Assembly: GCF_039543505.1 (NCBI RefSeq)
Contig: NZ_BAABJW010000001.1
Coordinates: 124,001-188,000 of the forward strand
DNA length: 64,000 bases
Source: Litoribaculum gwangyangense
GTDB taxonomy: Bacteria; Bacteroidota; Bacteroidia; Flavobacteriales; Flavobacteriaceae
Direction of reading: 5' to 3'
Shown here: piece by piece, positions 33,861 to 43,135 of the stretch
Layout: every line of letters begins with the position of its first letter
Numbering within the stretch: position 1 is the first letter of the stretch
Notes under the pieces: model-generated
What the model saw: only the letters and a program-made list of their open reading frames with translations
Databases searched by the model: none
Told to the model about the DNA's origin: nothing
Translations under genes and position numbers: made by a program

Positions 33861-36365
33861 TTAAAAATAAAAACCAAAACTTCCTGTAATTCCAAATTTT
33901 CTTGCGTTAGGATAAAGTATAGCATCTTTATAATTTCCTCTAAAATTGAAATCTAATCTTAATACCTTAAAAATATTGCCCACACCAAAACTGTATTCGT
34001 AGTAAGGTTTATTTGAAGGCGCTATCAACGGAATCGCATTAGGGAGACCTGTATTGCTAAGATTGATGTTTTCCTGTGAAATATCTCCCCAAACTCCACG
34101 GATACTAACAATTTCCCTTAGATTTAATTTTCTTAAAAACGGAATTCTTGAGAAAAAGCGCCCATTAAAATTATGTTCCATATGAAATGACGTATAAGTA
34201 TCAGATACAAATTCATAAAAATCCAATTGAGAAAACGTGTTGTAAATTGAAAAATAGGTTTGGTTTCCTGGGATAACACTTAACAAGCCAAGCGGCACTT
34301 CACCAAAGGTTTTACCAGCTTCAACGGTTGTAGTTAATCTACCAAAACCTCCAACTTGCCAAGGCTGGATATAAGAAAACTGAACTTTAGTGTAATCAAA
34401 ATCACTTTCAAAAAGGTTTTTATCTCCTTTTGATACTTGTGCAAATAATCGTGCAAAATCATCATTGGCATTCAAACGCTCTACTCCAAAACCCGTCATT
34501 TTACGTTTTGGAAAATATGAAACTGATAATGACGTTTCAAATTGCTTGATTTCAGACTCGGTTCCAGTTGGTGTATTATAATCCAAACTAAAAGTAGGCG
34601 ATGCAGATTCCAACGTTCTATAATTTCCACCTAATCTGAAAATAACATTTCGCCATGGTTCTGCTTCAATAGACAAACTTGTTAAATTTATGGATGTTAA
34701 CTTGTCATTTGCTCCTGTGCCAACAACTGCAGAAGAAGCTAAACTTCTCCCTAAAACATCTGTAGAGGTTGTTAAACTTGCGCCTATTTGCTCCACGTCA
34801 CGCCTATTCCCTCCAGAAATAATCAATCGGCTTTTTTTATCGAGTAACCATTTACCTGAAATCCCATATTTAAATTTATCGTCTCTAAACCCATAGGCCA
34901 AAAACCCTTCTAATCGCCAAAGGTCATTTCTTCCAAAATATGTTCTTCCTCCGGTTCGTAAACGTAAACCCTCTACTTCATTGAAACCAAATGTTGAAAA
35001 AATGGGTCCATAATCAAGTGGCAAGGTGTTAAATTCGATATATCCTGATGACAGAATACTGCCCAAGTTGTAAAGCCGCTTAAATTTTTTAACCGTTTTT
35101 AAGGTATCTAGCATTTTATAAACACCTTGTTCATCTTTATTAAGTTCTTCTAAGCGGTTTTCTGCCCAAAAGTTTTCGTCTCGATCATAAACATCTTTGT
35201 TATAGGCATAGACTTCAGTTTCATAAAACTTTTTGTCCTTTTCAATATCAAATTTATAATTGTTGTAAAGTGTAGTTCGTTTTCCATAAATACCCCTGGA
35301 TTGTTCTTTTTTACTAAAAGCAAAATCACTCATCATGTAATCTCTTTTTACAAGAAATAAGGAATCGTTAAGCACTTCAAATTCTTGTTCTATGTATATT
35401 TCCTTTACCCAGTTTATATTGGCACTTTTAGAGGCTTGCATATTAATTTCTTTGATGGCGTAGGTGGTGTCGGCCACCCAAAAATCGCCTTTAAAAGTAA
35501 GCTCGTTTTTTCTCCTTGGGTAATAAATGATATTATAGCACCATTTTTTATCAATAAAGGCGCTGTCCTTTAAAACATAGTTATAGGTGTTTATACCGGT
35601 TCTGGAAAGTGGGCTAACGAAACTTTTATCGAAGAATTTTAAATAGTTATCATAAACATTAAAATCGGAATACAAATCGTCAACAAAATCAATAATCACT
35701 TGATTGTCGCTAAACCCTGAATTTTTATTTCCTTTTAAATCTTCCTTTTCTTTGTTTAGAATATTATCGCCGTAAACTTTGGAAACTGCTTCATTAATAA
35801 ACATGGGTAAATAGGTTTTGCCTGTAACGCGCGAGGTATCCACTTGATTAAAAACAAACTCCATACCTCTAAAAAGTTTGCTTTTTATAAGGGCACTATC
35901 GATGGTGTTGATATCGAATTCTACTTTTTCATATTTATCATATTCATATTGTTTGAACTGTTTCAACCCATTACTACGCTTATTAGCCCAAATTTTCCTC
36001 AATAAATCGATAGCGGGATTATTTTTTTTTGGCTGTTTACCAGATACAATAAAAACCTGATCGAGTTGAGACGCTTCTTCTTTTAGAATAAATTTTAAGT
36101 TATAGTTTACTTTTTTATCTAAATGAATATTTAAAGTTTCATACCCGATAAAGGATACAGTAAGTGCATCCCAAGTTTCGTTAGATTCCAAGTAAAATCG
36201 TCCATTTTCATCGGTAATAGTGCCTTGGGTTGAACCTTTAAAAATAACATTAGCGAATGAAACAGGCTCATCAAATTCATCAAAAACATACCCACTTACT
36301 TTGGTTTGTGAGAATGTGGGGGAAATTCCGAGTAAAAAAAGGGCAATAAGTAGTGTTTTGTTCAT
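33861..36365 (-). CDS. DUF5686 / carboxypeptidase-like regulatory domain outer-membrane protein
   Basis: About 834 aa from the ATG at 36365 (MNKTLLIALFLLGISPTFSQ, a clean signal peptide). In-frame TTG and ATG codons exist upstream but would spoil the signal. A carboxypeptidase-regulatory-like domain (about 20-105; VSGYVFDEFDEPVSFANVIF ... SFIGYETL) precedes a long DUF5686 region with the beta-strand pattern of an outer-membrane barrel, ending ARKFGITGSFGFYF. The function of this Bacteroidota family is not known. Its start region lies within the hairpin that follows pdhB. Confidence 0.85.
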   Translation of the reverse strand: MNKTLLIALFLLGISPTFSQTKVSGYVFDEFDEPVSFANVIFKGSTQGTITDENGRFYLESNETWDALTVSFIGYETLNIHLDKKVNYNLKFILKEEASQLDQVFIVSGKQPKKNNPAIDLLRKIWANKRSNGLKQFKQYEYDKYEKVEFDINTIDSALIKSKLFRGMEFVFNQVDTSRVTGKTYLPMFINEAVSKVYGDNILNKEKEDLKGNKNSGFSDNQVIIDFVDDLYSDFNVYDNYLKFFDKSFVSPLSRTGINTYNYVLKDSAFIDKKWCYNIIYYPRRKNELTFKGDFWVADTTYAIKEINMQASKSANINWVKEIYIEQEFEVLNDSLFLVKRDYMMSDFAFSKKEQSRGIYGKRTTLYNNYKFDIEKDKKFYETEVYAYNKDVYDRDENFWAENRLEELNKDEQGVYKMLDTLKTVKKFKRLYNLGSILSSGYIEFNTLPLDYGPIFSTFGFNEVEGLRLRTGGRTYFGRNDLWRLEGFLAYGFRDDKFKYGISGKWLLDKKSRLIISGGNRRDVEQIGASLTTSTDVLGRSLASSAVVGTGANDKLTSINLTSLSIEAEPWRNVIFRLGGNYRTLESASPTFSLDYNTPTGTESEIKQFETSLSVSYFPKRKMTGFGVERLNANDDFARLFAQVSKGDKNLFESDFDYTKVQFSYIQPWQVGGFGRLTTTVEAGKTFGEVPLGLLSVIPGNQTYFSIYNTFSQLDFYEFVSDTYTSFHMEHNFNGRFFSRIPFLRKLNLREIVSIRGVWGDISQENINLSNTGLPNAIPLIAPSNKPYYEYSFGVGNIFKVLRLDFNFRGNYKDAILYPNARKFGITGSFGFYF

Positions 36366-36374
36366 AATACAAAA

Positions 36375-36406
36375 AAACTTCATCAACAATTGAGCTAATG
36401 AAGTTT
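36375..36406 (-). terminator. Terminator between pdhB and the DUF5686 gene
   Basis: On the minus strand AAACTTCAT (36398-36406) pairs with ATGAAGTTT (36375-36383), followed directly by a T run. It ends 9 bp before the DUF5686 start codon at 36365. Confidence 0.65.
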
Positions 36407-36428
36407 ATATAACGTAATTAATTACGAA

Positions 36429-37406
36429 TTATTTATACATCACTTTCTTAACAGCCTTGATAACATCGTTGCTATTTGGCAACCATTCTTCCAATAAAAC
36501 GGGGGAATATGGTGCTGGGGTATCGGCGGTATTTATTTTTATGATGGGTGCATCTAGATAATCAAATGCTTCGTTTTGAACAATATAAGTAATCTCTGTT
36601 GCAACATTTCCAAAAGGCCAAGCTTCTTCCAACACCACTAATCGATTTGTTTTTTTAACCGATTCCAAGATTGCTTTTTTATCCATGGGGCGAACAGTGC
36701 GTAAATCAATGATTTCGCAAGAAATACCTTCTTTCTCCAATTCATCAGCTGCTTTATAGGCTTCTTTAATTATTTTTCCAAAGGAAACAATGGTTACATC
36801 TGTTCCCTCACGCTTAATATCGGCAACACCTAATGGTAAGATATATTCACCTTCGGGGACTTCGCCTTTATCTCCATACATTTGCTCACTTTCCATAAAA
36901 ATAACTGGATCGTTGTCACGAATAGCTGCTTTTAATAACCCTTTTGCATCATAAGGATTTGAAGGAACAACCACTTTTAAACCCGGTGTATTAGCAAACC
37001 AGTTTTCAAAAGCTTGTGAGTGGGTTGCACCCAACTGACCAGCAGATGCTGTTGGACCTCGGAAGACAATAGGACAATTAAACTGCCCACCAGACATCTG
37101 CCTGATTTTTGCAGCATTGTTAATAATTTGATCAATTCCAACAAGAGAAAAGTTAAAAGTCATGTATTCTACAATTGGCCTGTTACCGGTCATAGTCGAA
37201 CCAATTGCAATTCCAGCAAAACCAAGTTCAGCAATGGGGGTATCAATGACACGTTTAGGTCCAAATTCATCTAACATTCCTTTAGATGCTTTGTAGGCAC
37301 CGTTATATTCAGCTACCTCCTCTCCCATCAAATAAATGCTTTCATCTCTGCGCATTTCTTCACTCATCGCTTCGCAAATAGCTTCTCTAAATTGAATTGT
37401 CTTCAT
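36429..37406 (-). CDS. pdhB: Pyruvate dehydrogenase E1 component, beta subunit
   Basis: 325-aa subunit of the heterotetrameric E1 that decarboxylates pyruvate with thiamine diphosphate. Conserved landmarks: FREAICEAMSEEMRRDESIYLMGEEVAEYNGAYK at the N-terminus (Glu contacting ThDP), GPTASAGQLGATHSQ, and the C-terminal transketolase domain with VLEEAWPFGNVA. The alpha subunit is not next to it here. It reads divergently from etfB. Confidence 0.94.
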   Translation of the reverse strand: MKTIQFREAICEAMSEEMRRDESIYLMGEEVAEYNGAYKASKGMLDEFGPKRVIDTPIAELGFAGIAIGSTMTGNRPIVEYMTFNFSLVGIDQIINNAAKIRQMSGGQFNCPIVFRGPTASAGQLGATHSQAFENWFANTPGLKVVVPSNPYDAKGLLKAAIRDNDPVIFMESEQMYGDKGEVPEGEYILPLGVADIKREGTDVTIVSFGKIIKEAYKAADELEKEGISCEIIDLRTVRPMDKKAILESVKKTNRLVVLEEAWPFGNVATEITYIVQNEAFDYLDAPIIKINTADTPAPYSPVLLEEWLPNSNDVIKAVKKVMYK

Positions 37407-37429
37407 TTATGTTATTTTATTTCGAGTAG

Positions 37430-37437
37430 CAAAAATA
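37430..37437 (-). promoter_or_regulatory. pdhB promoter -7 element
   Basis: On the minus strand this reads TATTTTTG, an exact TAnnTTTG match, 23 bp before the pdhB start codon. Confidence 0.5.
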
Positions 37438-37561
37438 ACAATAAATGGTATACACTTGGAAAAGATTTTTTTAAAATTTATTATGCGTGCATAGTATTTT
37501 TAGAAATAAAATAATTAACTTCGTAGCCACAAAAAAAATTGACACTCAAAAACCTATTAAA

Positions 37562-38308
37562 ATGAAAATATTAGTGTGTATTAGTCATGTTCCAGACACT
37601 ACATCAAAAATCAATTTTTCTGATAATGACACCAAGTTTGATACTAATGGGGTCCAATTTGTTATCAATCCTAATGATGAATTTGGCTTAACAAGAGCAA
37701 TGTGGTTTAAGGAAAAACAAGGTGCTCATGTAACGGTTGTAAATGTTGGTGGCTCTGAAACAGAACCTACCTTACGTAAAGCATTGGCCATAGGTGCTGA
37801 TGCTGCTATCCGAGTGAATACTCCAGCAACCGATGGTTTTTCAGTTGCTAAACAACTGGCAAATATTGTAAAAGATGGTGGATATGATTTGATAATTGCA
37901 GGTCGTGAATCTATCGATTATAACGGTGGCATGGTTCCTGGAATGGTTGCCGCTTTAGTAGGTGCAAATTTCGTCAATAACTGTATAAGCCTTGAAGTTG
38001 AAGGTACTTCCGCAAAAGCAATTCGAGAAATTGATGGCGGTAAAGAAACCGTTTCTACATCTTTACCATTAGTTATTGGTGGACAAAAAGGTTTGGTTGA
38101 GGAAAGCGATTTACGCATCCCGAACATGAGAGGCATTATGATGGCTCGCCAAAAACCTCTAACAGTTGTTGAGCCTATTGTTACCAATGCAGAAACAACT
38201 TCCGTTTCATTTGAAAAACCTGCACCAAAAGGCGCAGTAACCTTAGTGTCACCAGAGAATTTAGATGAATTAATAAATTTGCTTCATAACGAAGCTAAAG
38301 TGATTTAA
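37562..38308 (+). CDS. etfB: Electron transfer flavoprotein, beta subunit
   Basis: 248 aa from the ATG at 37562 (MKILVCISHVPDTTSKINF). The longer frame from 37487 adds 25 unconserved residues and is rejected. EtfB folds with EtfA into an FAD/AMP heterodimer that takes electrons from acyl-CoA dehydrogenases to the quinone pool. IIAGRESIDYNGGMVPGMVAALVGANFVN and the C-terminal LRIPNMRGIMMARQKPL are family signatures. etfA follows after 10 bp. Confidence 0.95.
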   Translation: MKILVCISHVPDTTSKINFSDNDTKFDTNGVQFVINPNDEFGLTRAMWFKEKQGAHVTVVNVGGSETEPTLRKALAIGADAAIRVNTPATDGFSVAKQLANIVKDGGYDLIIAGRESIDYNGGMVPGMVAALVGANFVNNCISLEVEGTSAKAIREIDGGKETVSTSLPLVIGGQKGLVEESDLRIPNMRGIMMARQKPLTVVEPIVTNAETTSVSFEKPAPKGAVTLVSPENLDELINLLHNEAKVI

Positions 38309-38318
38309 ATAATTATAT

Positions 38319-39278
38319 ATGTCAGTTTTAGTATATACAGAATCGGAACAAGGAACCTTTAAAAAAGTTGCTTTTGAAGTGGCATCATACGCCAAAGCGG
38401 TTGCCAACCAGTTAGGAACAACCGTAACAGCTATTGCAATAAATACCAATGATACTTCTGCTCTAGGGAATTACGGTGTTGATAAAGTTCTAAACGTAAA
38501 AAACACCCAGTTAGATAAATTTAATGCTAATGCTTATGCAGCTGTAATAAATCAAGCTGCAGAAAGTGAAGGCTCTAAAGTGGTGGTTATTAGCTCTAGT
38601 GCCAACTGTAAATATTTAGCTCCATTTATAGCAATAGGCTTAAACGCAGGTTACGCTTCGAATGTGGTTGCGCAACCTTCAAGTACTAGCCCATTTATTG
38701 TAAAACGCTCAGCATTTACAAATAAGGCTTTTGAAAACACACAAATTAATACTGACATTAAAATTATTGGTGTTTCTAATAATTCTTTCGGATTAGTTGA
38801 AAGTACGAGTAGTGTGTCAACCGAAGACTTTTCACCTTCAATTCCGGAATTAGGGGTTACTGTAGATTCAGTTGATAAAGCAGCAAATACTGTTACCATT
38901 GCCGATGCTGAAATTGTGGTTTCAGCAGGTCGTGGATTGAAAGGACCAGAAAACTGGGGCATGATAGAAGAATTAGCAAATGTTTTAGGAGCAGCTACCG
39001 CATGTTCAAAACCGGTGTCTGATTTAGGTTGGAGACCCCATAGCGAACATGTTGGGCAAACAGGAAAACCTGTTGCATCAAACCTTTATATAGCTGTAGG
39101 TATTTCCGGTGCTATTCAACATTTAGCTGGTATTAACGCATCCAAAGTAAAAGTAGTAATCAATACAGATCCTGAGGCTCCTTTCTTTAAAGCGGCCGAT
39201 TATGGTGTGGTTGGCGATGCTTTTGAAGTGGTACCAAAACTTATTGAAAAATTAAAAGTGTTTAAAGCACAACAATAA
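38319..39278 (+). CDS. etfA: Electron transfer flavoprotein, alpha subunit
   Basis: 319-aa FAD-binding partner of EtfB. The FAD motif is visible in the C-terminal domain: SAGRGLKGPENWGMIEELANVLGAATACSKPVSDLGWRPHSEHVGQTGKPV, then YIAVGISGAIQHLAGI and VINTDPEAPFFKAADYGVVGDAFEVVP. The dehydrogenases and the ETF:quinone oxidoreductase that it serves are not in this window. Confidence 0.96.
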   Translation: MSVLVYTESEQGTFKKVAFEVASYAKAVANQLGTTVTAIAINTNDTSALGNYGVDKVLNVKNTQLDKFNANAYAAVINQAAESEGSKVVVISSSANCKYLAPFIAIGLNAGYASNVVAQPSSTSPFIVKRSAFTNKAFENTQINTDIKIIGVSNNSFGLVESTSSVSTEDFSPSIPELGVTVDSVDKAANTVTIADAEIVVSAGRGLKGPENWGMIEELANVLGAATACSKPVSDLGWRPHSEHVGQTGKPVASNLYIAVGISGAIQHLAGINASKVKVVINTDPEAPFFKAADYGVVGDAFEVVPKLIEKLKVFKAQQ

Positions 39279-39309
39279 AATTATTTTTTATAAATTGTAT
39301 CGTAGTGTT

Positions 39310-39380
39310 GAACTGCTTAAATTAGCATTTTATCTTAAAACTGTATCATGCAGTTGGTAAAGTCCTAATTTAAACAGTTC
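39310..39380 (+). promoter_or_regulatory. Large imperfect hairpin between etfA and the DUF151 gene
   Basis: GAACTGCTTAAATTAG (39310-39325) and CTAATTTAAACAGTTC (39365-39380) are inverted repeats with one mismatch. The loop contains a smaller AACTG/CAGTT hairpin. It ends 18 bp before the next ATG. It could terminate etfBA, shield the ribosome-binding site of the nuclease gene, or be a small RNA. Confidence 0.5.
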
Positions 39381-39398
39381 TTTGCGTTTTATAAATTT

Positions 39399-40022
39399 AT
39401 GAGTTTAGTAAGATTAAATATAAAAGGAATATCCTACAGCCAAACCCAAAATGGTGCTTATGCCTTGATTTTGAACGAGGTTGACGGCGATAGAAAACTT
39501 CCCATAGTTATAGGTGCTTTCGAAGCACAGTCCATAGCAATAGCTTTAGAAAAAGAAATTAGTCCGCCAAGACCGCTAACCCATGATTTATTTAAAAATT
39601 TTGCAGATAGATTTGACATCGTAGTAAAGCAAGTTATCATTCATAAGTTGGTTGATGGTGTTTTCTATTCCAGTTTAATTTGTGAGCGCGATAAAATTGA
39701 AGAAATTATTGATGCTAGAACCAGTGATGCCATCGCCTTAGCACTGCGTTTTCAAGCACCCATTTTCACTTACAAAAATATTCTTGACAAAGCAGGTATT
39801 TATTTAAAAGTAAATCCGAAAAAGAAAGAAGAAGATGAAGAAACGCAAGACAGTATTTTGATGGATGAGTTGGTAGCCAACGAGCTTGAACCCAATAAAC
39901 CAGCCGAAAATTTTAAAGGAAAAACCTTAGATGAACTTCATACCCTTCTGGATGAAGCAGTTGCTAATGAAAACTATGAAAAAGCAGCACGTATTCGAGA
40001 TGAAATCTCCAAAAGAGAATAA
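39399..40022 (+). CDS. DUF151 bifunctional nuclease-family protein with UVR motif
   Basis: 207 aa. Residues about 1-140 form a DUF151 domain (YSQTQNGAYALILNEVDGDRKLPIVIGAFEAQSIAIALE ... RTSDAIALALRFQAPIFT), a family with reported DNase/RNase activity. The C-terminal about 40 residues (LDELHTLLDEAVANENYEKAARIRDEISKRE) form a UVR motif of the UvrB/UvrC interaction type. The layout suggests a role in nucleic-acid metabolism or repair. It lies 15 bp before the nucleoside transporter gene. Confidence 0.85.
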   Translation: MSLVRLNIKGISYSQTQNGAYALILNEVDGDRKLPIVIGAFEAQSIAIALEKEISPPRPLTHDLFKNFADRFDIVVKQVIIHKLVDGVFYSSLICERDKIEEIIDARTSDAIALALRFQAPIFTYKNILDKAGIYLKVNPKKKEEDEETQDSILMDELVANELEPNKPAENFKGKTLDELHTLLDEAVANENYEKAARIRDEISKRE

Positions 40023-40037
40023 TACCTATTATATACT

Positions 40038-41567
40038 ATGAGAAAACTGTTTTTGTCTTGTGCTGCACTATTTTTCCTTTTCACATCCATAACATCAGCA
40101 CAAAATTTAGACAATTCAAGTCCATTAAATACAGTTCAAAAAAATTCAGTACTTGAAGCAGAAATAGTCGATTCAATTAAGATAGATAACCCCAATGTTT
40201 TAATTCAAGAAACATTTACAATCCATACAGAAACACCAACAGAAAATACCATCATTCCTAGCCAAGGGTTTTCAATAGACAGTTTATGGCGAGGCGTTTT
40301 AGGAATGATCTCCCTTGTATTTATAGCATTTCTTTTCAGCGGTAATAAAAAAGCCATTAATTGGAAAATAGTGGGTATTGGATTAGCATTCCAATTAATA
40401 ATAGCTATTGGTGTTTTAAAAGTGGATTTTATAAAAAATATTTTTGAATTTGTTGGGAATTTATTTATTCAAGTTCTAGAATTTACTAGAGCTGGAAGTA
40501 AATTTTTATTTGAAGGGTTGGTAGTTGATATGGATACCTTTGGCTACATATTTGCTTTTCAAGTATTACCAACAATTATTTTCTTTTCGGCCTTAACTTC
40601 TGTTTTATTTTACCTAGGTATTATTCAAAAAGTAGTAAAAGCCATGGCTTGGTTATTATCCAAAGCTTTAAAAATTTCTGGAGCAGAAAGTTTAAGTGTT
40701 GCAGGAAATATCTTTTTAGGACAAACCGAAGCTCCGCTATTAATAAAGGCTTATTTAGAGAAAATGAATAAGTCCGAAATGTTGTTGGTAATGATTGGTG
40801 GTATGGCTACCGTAGCCGGTGCTGTTTTAGCTGCTTATATAGGATTTCTTGGTGGAGACGATCCTGTTTTAAGATTGTTTTATGCAAAACACCTTTTAGC
40901 AGCATCTGTAATGGCAGCTCCTGGTGCTATTGTGATTTCCAAAATATTATATCCACAAACAGAATCCATCAATACAGATGTGACTGTATCCCAAGAAAAA
41001 ATTGGATCAAACTTTTTAGATGCCATAGCAAATGGGACAACGGAAGGTTTAAGACTTGCCGTAAATGTTGGCGCCATGTTGTTGGTTTTTGTGGCCTTTA
41101 TAGCCATGTTTAATGGTATTTTAGGTTGGGTTGGAGATGTATCAAATCTAAATACATGGATAGCCAATAATACAACCTATAAAAGTTTATCATTAGAGCT
41201 TATATTGGGTTATTCTTTTGCACCTCTTATGTGGCTTATTGGTATTGCCAAAGAAGATATGGCACTTATGGGACAACTTTTAGGCATTAAATTGGCAGCT
41301 AGCGAATTTATAGGCTACATACAATTGGCAGACTTAAAAAATGTAGGGAGCTCTATTCACTTAACGTACGAAAAATCTGTAATAATGGCTACCTATATGC
41401 TTTGTGGATTTGCTAATTTTGCATCCATTGGTATTCAAATTGGTGGTATTGGTTCATTAGCTCCTGGACAACGTAAAACCTTATCAAAGTTTGGAATCAA
41501 AGCCTTAATTGGTGGTACCATTTCATCTTTGATATCTGCTACAATAGCTGGTATGATTATAGGTTAA
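40038..41567 (+). CDS. CNT-family nucleoside transporter with N-terminal extension
   Basis: 509-aa concentrative nucleoside transporter of the NupC type. The core (from about residue 90) has multiple membrane helices and the family motifs SVAGNIFLGQTEAPLLIKAYLEKMNKSEM and the C-terminal CGFANFASIGIQIGGIGSLAPGQR. Unusually, a signal peptide (about 1-21, ending TSAQ) and about 65 hydrophilic residues precede the first core helix, which puts the extra segment outside the cytoplasm. It would import nucleosides for the salvage kinases found elsewhere in the window. Confidence 0.9.
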   Translation: MRKLFLSCAALFFLFTSITSAQNLDNSSPLNTVQKNSVLEAEIVDSIKIDNPNVLIQETFTIHTETPTENTIIPSQGFSIDSLWRGVLGMISLVFIAFLFSGNKKAINWKIVGIGLAFQLIIAIGVLKVDFIKNIFEFVGNLFIQVLEFTRAGSKFLFEGLVVDMDTFGYIFAFQVLPTIIFFSALTSVLFYLGIIQKVVKAMAWLLSKALKISGAESLSVAGNIFLGQTEAPLLIKAYLEKMNKSEMLLVMIGGMATVAGAVLAAYIGFLGGDDPVLRLFYAKHLLAASVMAAPGAIVISKILYPQTESINTDVTVSQEKIGSNFLDAIANGTTEGLRLAVNVGAMLLVFVAFIAMFNGILGWVGDVSNLNTWIANNTTYKSLSLELILGYSFAPLMWLIGIAKEDMALMGQLLGIKLAASEFIGYIQLADLKNVGSSIHLTYEKSVIMATYMLCGFANFASIGIQIGGIGSLAPGQRKTLSKFGIKALIGGTISSLISATIAGMIIG

Positions 41568-41595
41568 AAACCGTTAATAACTTTTAAATAAATAT

Positions 41596-41632
41596 AGGGT
41601 TGAATTGTTAACATTCAACCCTTATTTTTTAT
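41596..41632 (+). terminator. Terminator after the nucleoside transporter
   Basis: AGGGTTGAAT (41596-41605) pairs with ATTCAACCCT (41613-41622) over a 7-nt loop and is followed by a T-rich stretch. Confidence 0.85.
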
Positions 41633-41659
41633 TTTTAGCTGATTGAAATTGAATATGAA

Positions 41660-42484
41660 ATGCAACAATATCACGATTTAGTAAAACACGTTTTAGAATA
41701 CGGTAACGAAAAAAGCGATAGAACAGGAACAGGGACAAAAAGTGTTTTTGGATATCAAATGCGATTTGATTTAAGTGAAGGTTTCCCCATGGTAACCACA
41801 AAAAAGCTTCATCTAAAATCTATAATTTATGAACTCCTTTGGTTTTTAAAAGGCGATACCAATATAAAATACTTAACTGAAAATGGTGTACGTATTTGGA
41901 ATGAATGGGCTGATAAAAATGGTGATTTAGGCCCCGTTTATGGACACCAATGGCGTAATTGGAACAGCGACGATATTGACCAAATTAAAGAAGTTATTCA
42001 TACTTTAAAAAACAATCCAGATAGTCGCAGAATGTTGGTGTCGGCTTGGAATCCATCGGTTTTACCAGATACTTCAAAATCTTTTAGTGAAAACGTAGCA
42101 AATGGAAAAGCGGCGCTTCCACCTTGCCATGCTTTTTTTCAGTTTTATGTAGCTAATGGAAAATTGTCTTGCCAATTATACCAACGAAGTGCCGATATAT
42201 TTTTAGGAGTGCCTTTTAATATTGCTTCTTATGCTTTATTTACCATGATGATGGCCCAAGTTTGTGGATACGAAGCAGGTGAATTTATTCATACTTTTGG
42301 TGATGCTCATATTTACAGCAATCATTATGAGCAATTGGAACTTCAACTATCCAGAGACATTAGGCCGCTTCCTAAAATGCTATTAAATCCTGATGTAAAA
42401 GATATTTTTGATTTCACTTTCGATGATTTCACTCTATTAGATTATAACCCTCATCCACATATTAAAGGCGTAGTGGCCATATAA
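41660..42484 (+). CDS. thyA: Thymidylate synthase
   Basis: 274-aa enzyme that methylates dUMP to dTMP with methylene-tetrahydrofolate. Signature: the catalytic Cys in LPPCHAFFQFYV (about residue 155), SCQLYQRSADIFLGVPFNIASYA and HTFGDAHIYSNH. The dihydrofolate it produces would be recycled by the DHFR domain of the 2TM fusion encoded 650 bp downstream. Confidence 0.97.
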   Translation: MQQYHDLVKHVLEYGNEKSDRTGTGTKSVFGYQMRFDLSEGFPMVTTKKLHLKSIIYELLWFLKGDTNIKYLTENGVRIWNEWADKNGDLGPVYGHQWRNWNSDDIDQIKEVIHTLKNNPDSRRMLVSAWNPSVLPDTSKSFSENVANGKAALPPCHAFFQFYVANGKLSCQLYQRSADIFLGVPFNIASYALFTMMMAQVCGYEAGEFIHTFGDAHIYSNHYEQLELQLSRDIRPLPKMLLNPDVKDIFDFTFDDFTLLDYNPHPHIKGVVAI

Positions 42485-42516
42485 AAAAAGCACTTTCTTA
42501 TAAGAAAGTGCTTTTT
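42483..42516. terminator. Bidirectional terminator between thyA and the CBM48 gene
   Basis: AAAAAGCACTTTCTTA (42485-42500) and TAAGAAAGTGCTTTTT (42501-42516) form a perfect 16-bp inverted repeat without spacer. Confidence 0.85.
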
Positions 42517-42535
42517 CAATTTTTTTGAGTCTTAA

Positions 42536-42832
42536 TTATACGTTTACTACGCTATTTTCAGCTCCTGCAAAATCATTCCATGCATAACCATCGGCAGCAT
42601 CATCATTAACATAAACACCATCTACAAGATACTTAAACTCGTAAGAGCTTCCTGTTTCTAGATCAAAAGTTCCTTTAAAAGTTCCATTCTTCAGTTTTTT
42701 AAGTGGTGCTTTTTTTGCATTCCATTCATTAAAACTTCCTACAACAGATACTTTTTTTGCGTCTTCAGCGGGTAAAGAAAAGGTTACTTTACACACTGGT
42801 TTACTTTTTAAATATTGTTTTTTAATAGACAT
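42536..42832 (-). CDS. Small CBM48 (isoamylase early-set) domain protein
   Basis: 98 aa made of one early-set/glycogen-binding immunoglobulin-like domain: VTFSLPAEDAKKVSVVGSFNEWNAKKAPLKK, then GTFDLETGSSYEFKYLVDGVYVNDDAADGYAWNDFAGAENSVV. The WN and YxFKYxVDG motifs are typical of the glycogen-binding domain of AMPK-beta and of branching enzymes. It may bind glycogen or act as a stand-alone adaptor. No catalytic domain is present. Confidence 0.85.
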   Translation of the reverse strand: MSIKKQYLKSKPVCKVTFSLPAEDAKKVSVVGSFNEWNAKKAPLKKLKNGTFKGTFDLETGSSYEFKYLVDGVYVNDDAADGYAWNDFAGAENSVVNV

Positions 42833-42863
42833 AATTTTTAATTTTAAGTGTTGTTTTTCGTTA

Positions 42864-42871
42864 CAAATTTA
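42864..42871 (-). promoter_or_regulatory. Candidate -7 element of the CBM48 gene
   Basis: On the minus strand this reads TAAATTTG, an exact TAnnTTTG match, 31 bp before the start codon. Confidence 0.5.
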
Positions 42872-43135
42872 TAAAGTAATTTGCATGTACCCATAAAAAT
42901 GACCTATACTTTAAAAAAATTATCAATTTCATAATTTCCATAAACAATTATTTATAGTTGATAAAAATTTTAGCATAATATTTATTATATTATCAACACA
43001 AATTATTACGTTTATATCTGATAATCAATTAGTTTTAAACGAAATCGATTGCGTGAATGGAGTATAATAATCCCAAAACCTAATGTTAAATTATCATAAT
43101 AAAAGCCTTAACTTTATACCCGTTATTTTACACCT
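42872..43135. other. Intergenic region, no gene seen
   Basis: Very AT-rich stretch between the divergent CBM48 and 2TM-DHFR genes. I see no open frame of convincing composition, RNA gene or clear promoter facing the DHFR fusion. Confidence 0.4.

Noticed and set aside
37487..37562. Longer etfB with 25 extra N-terminal residues
   Set aside because: The extra part (MHSIFRNKIINFVATKKI) has no family match. The standard EtfB start MKILVCISHVPD has its own ATG at 37562.
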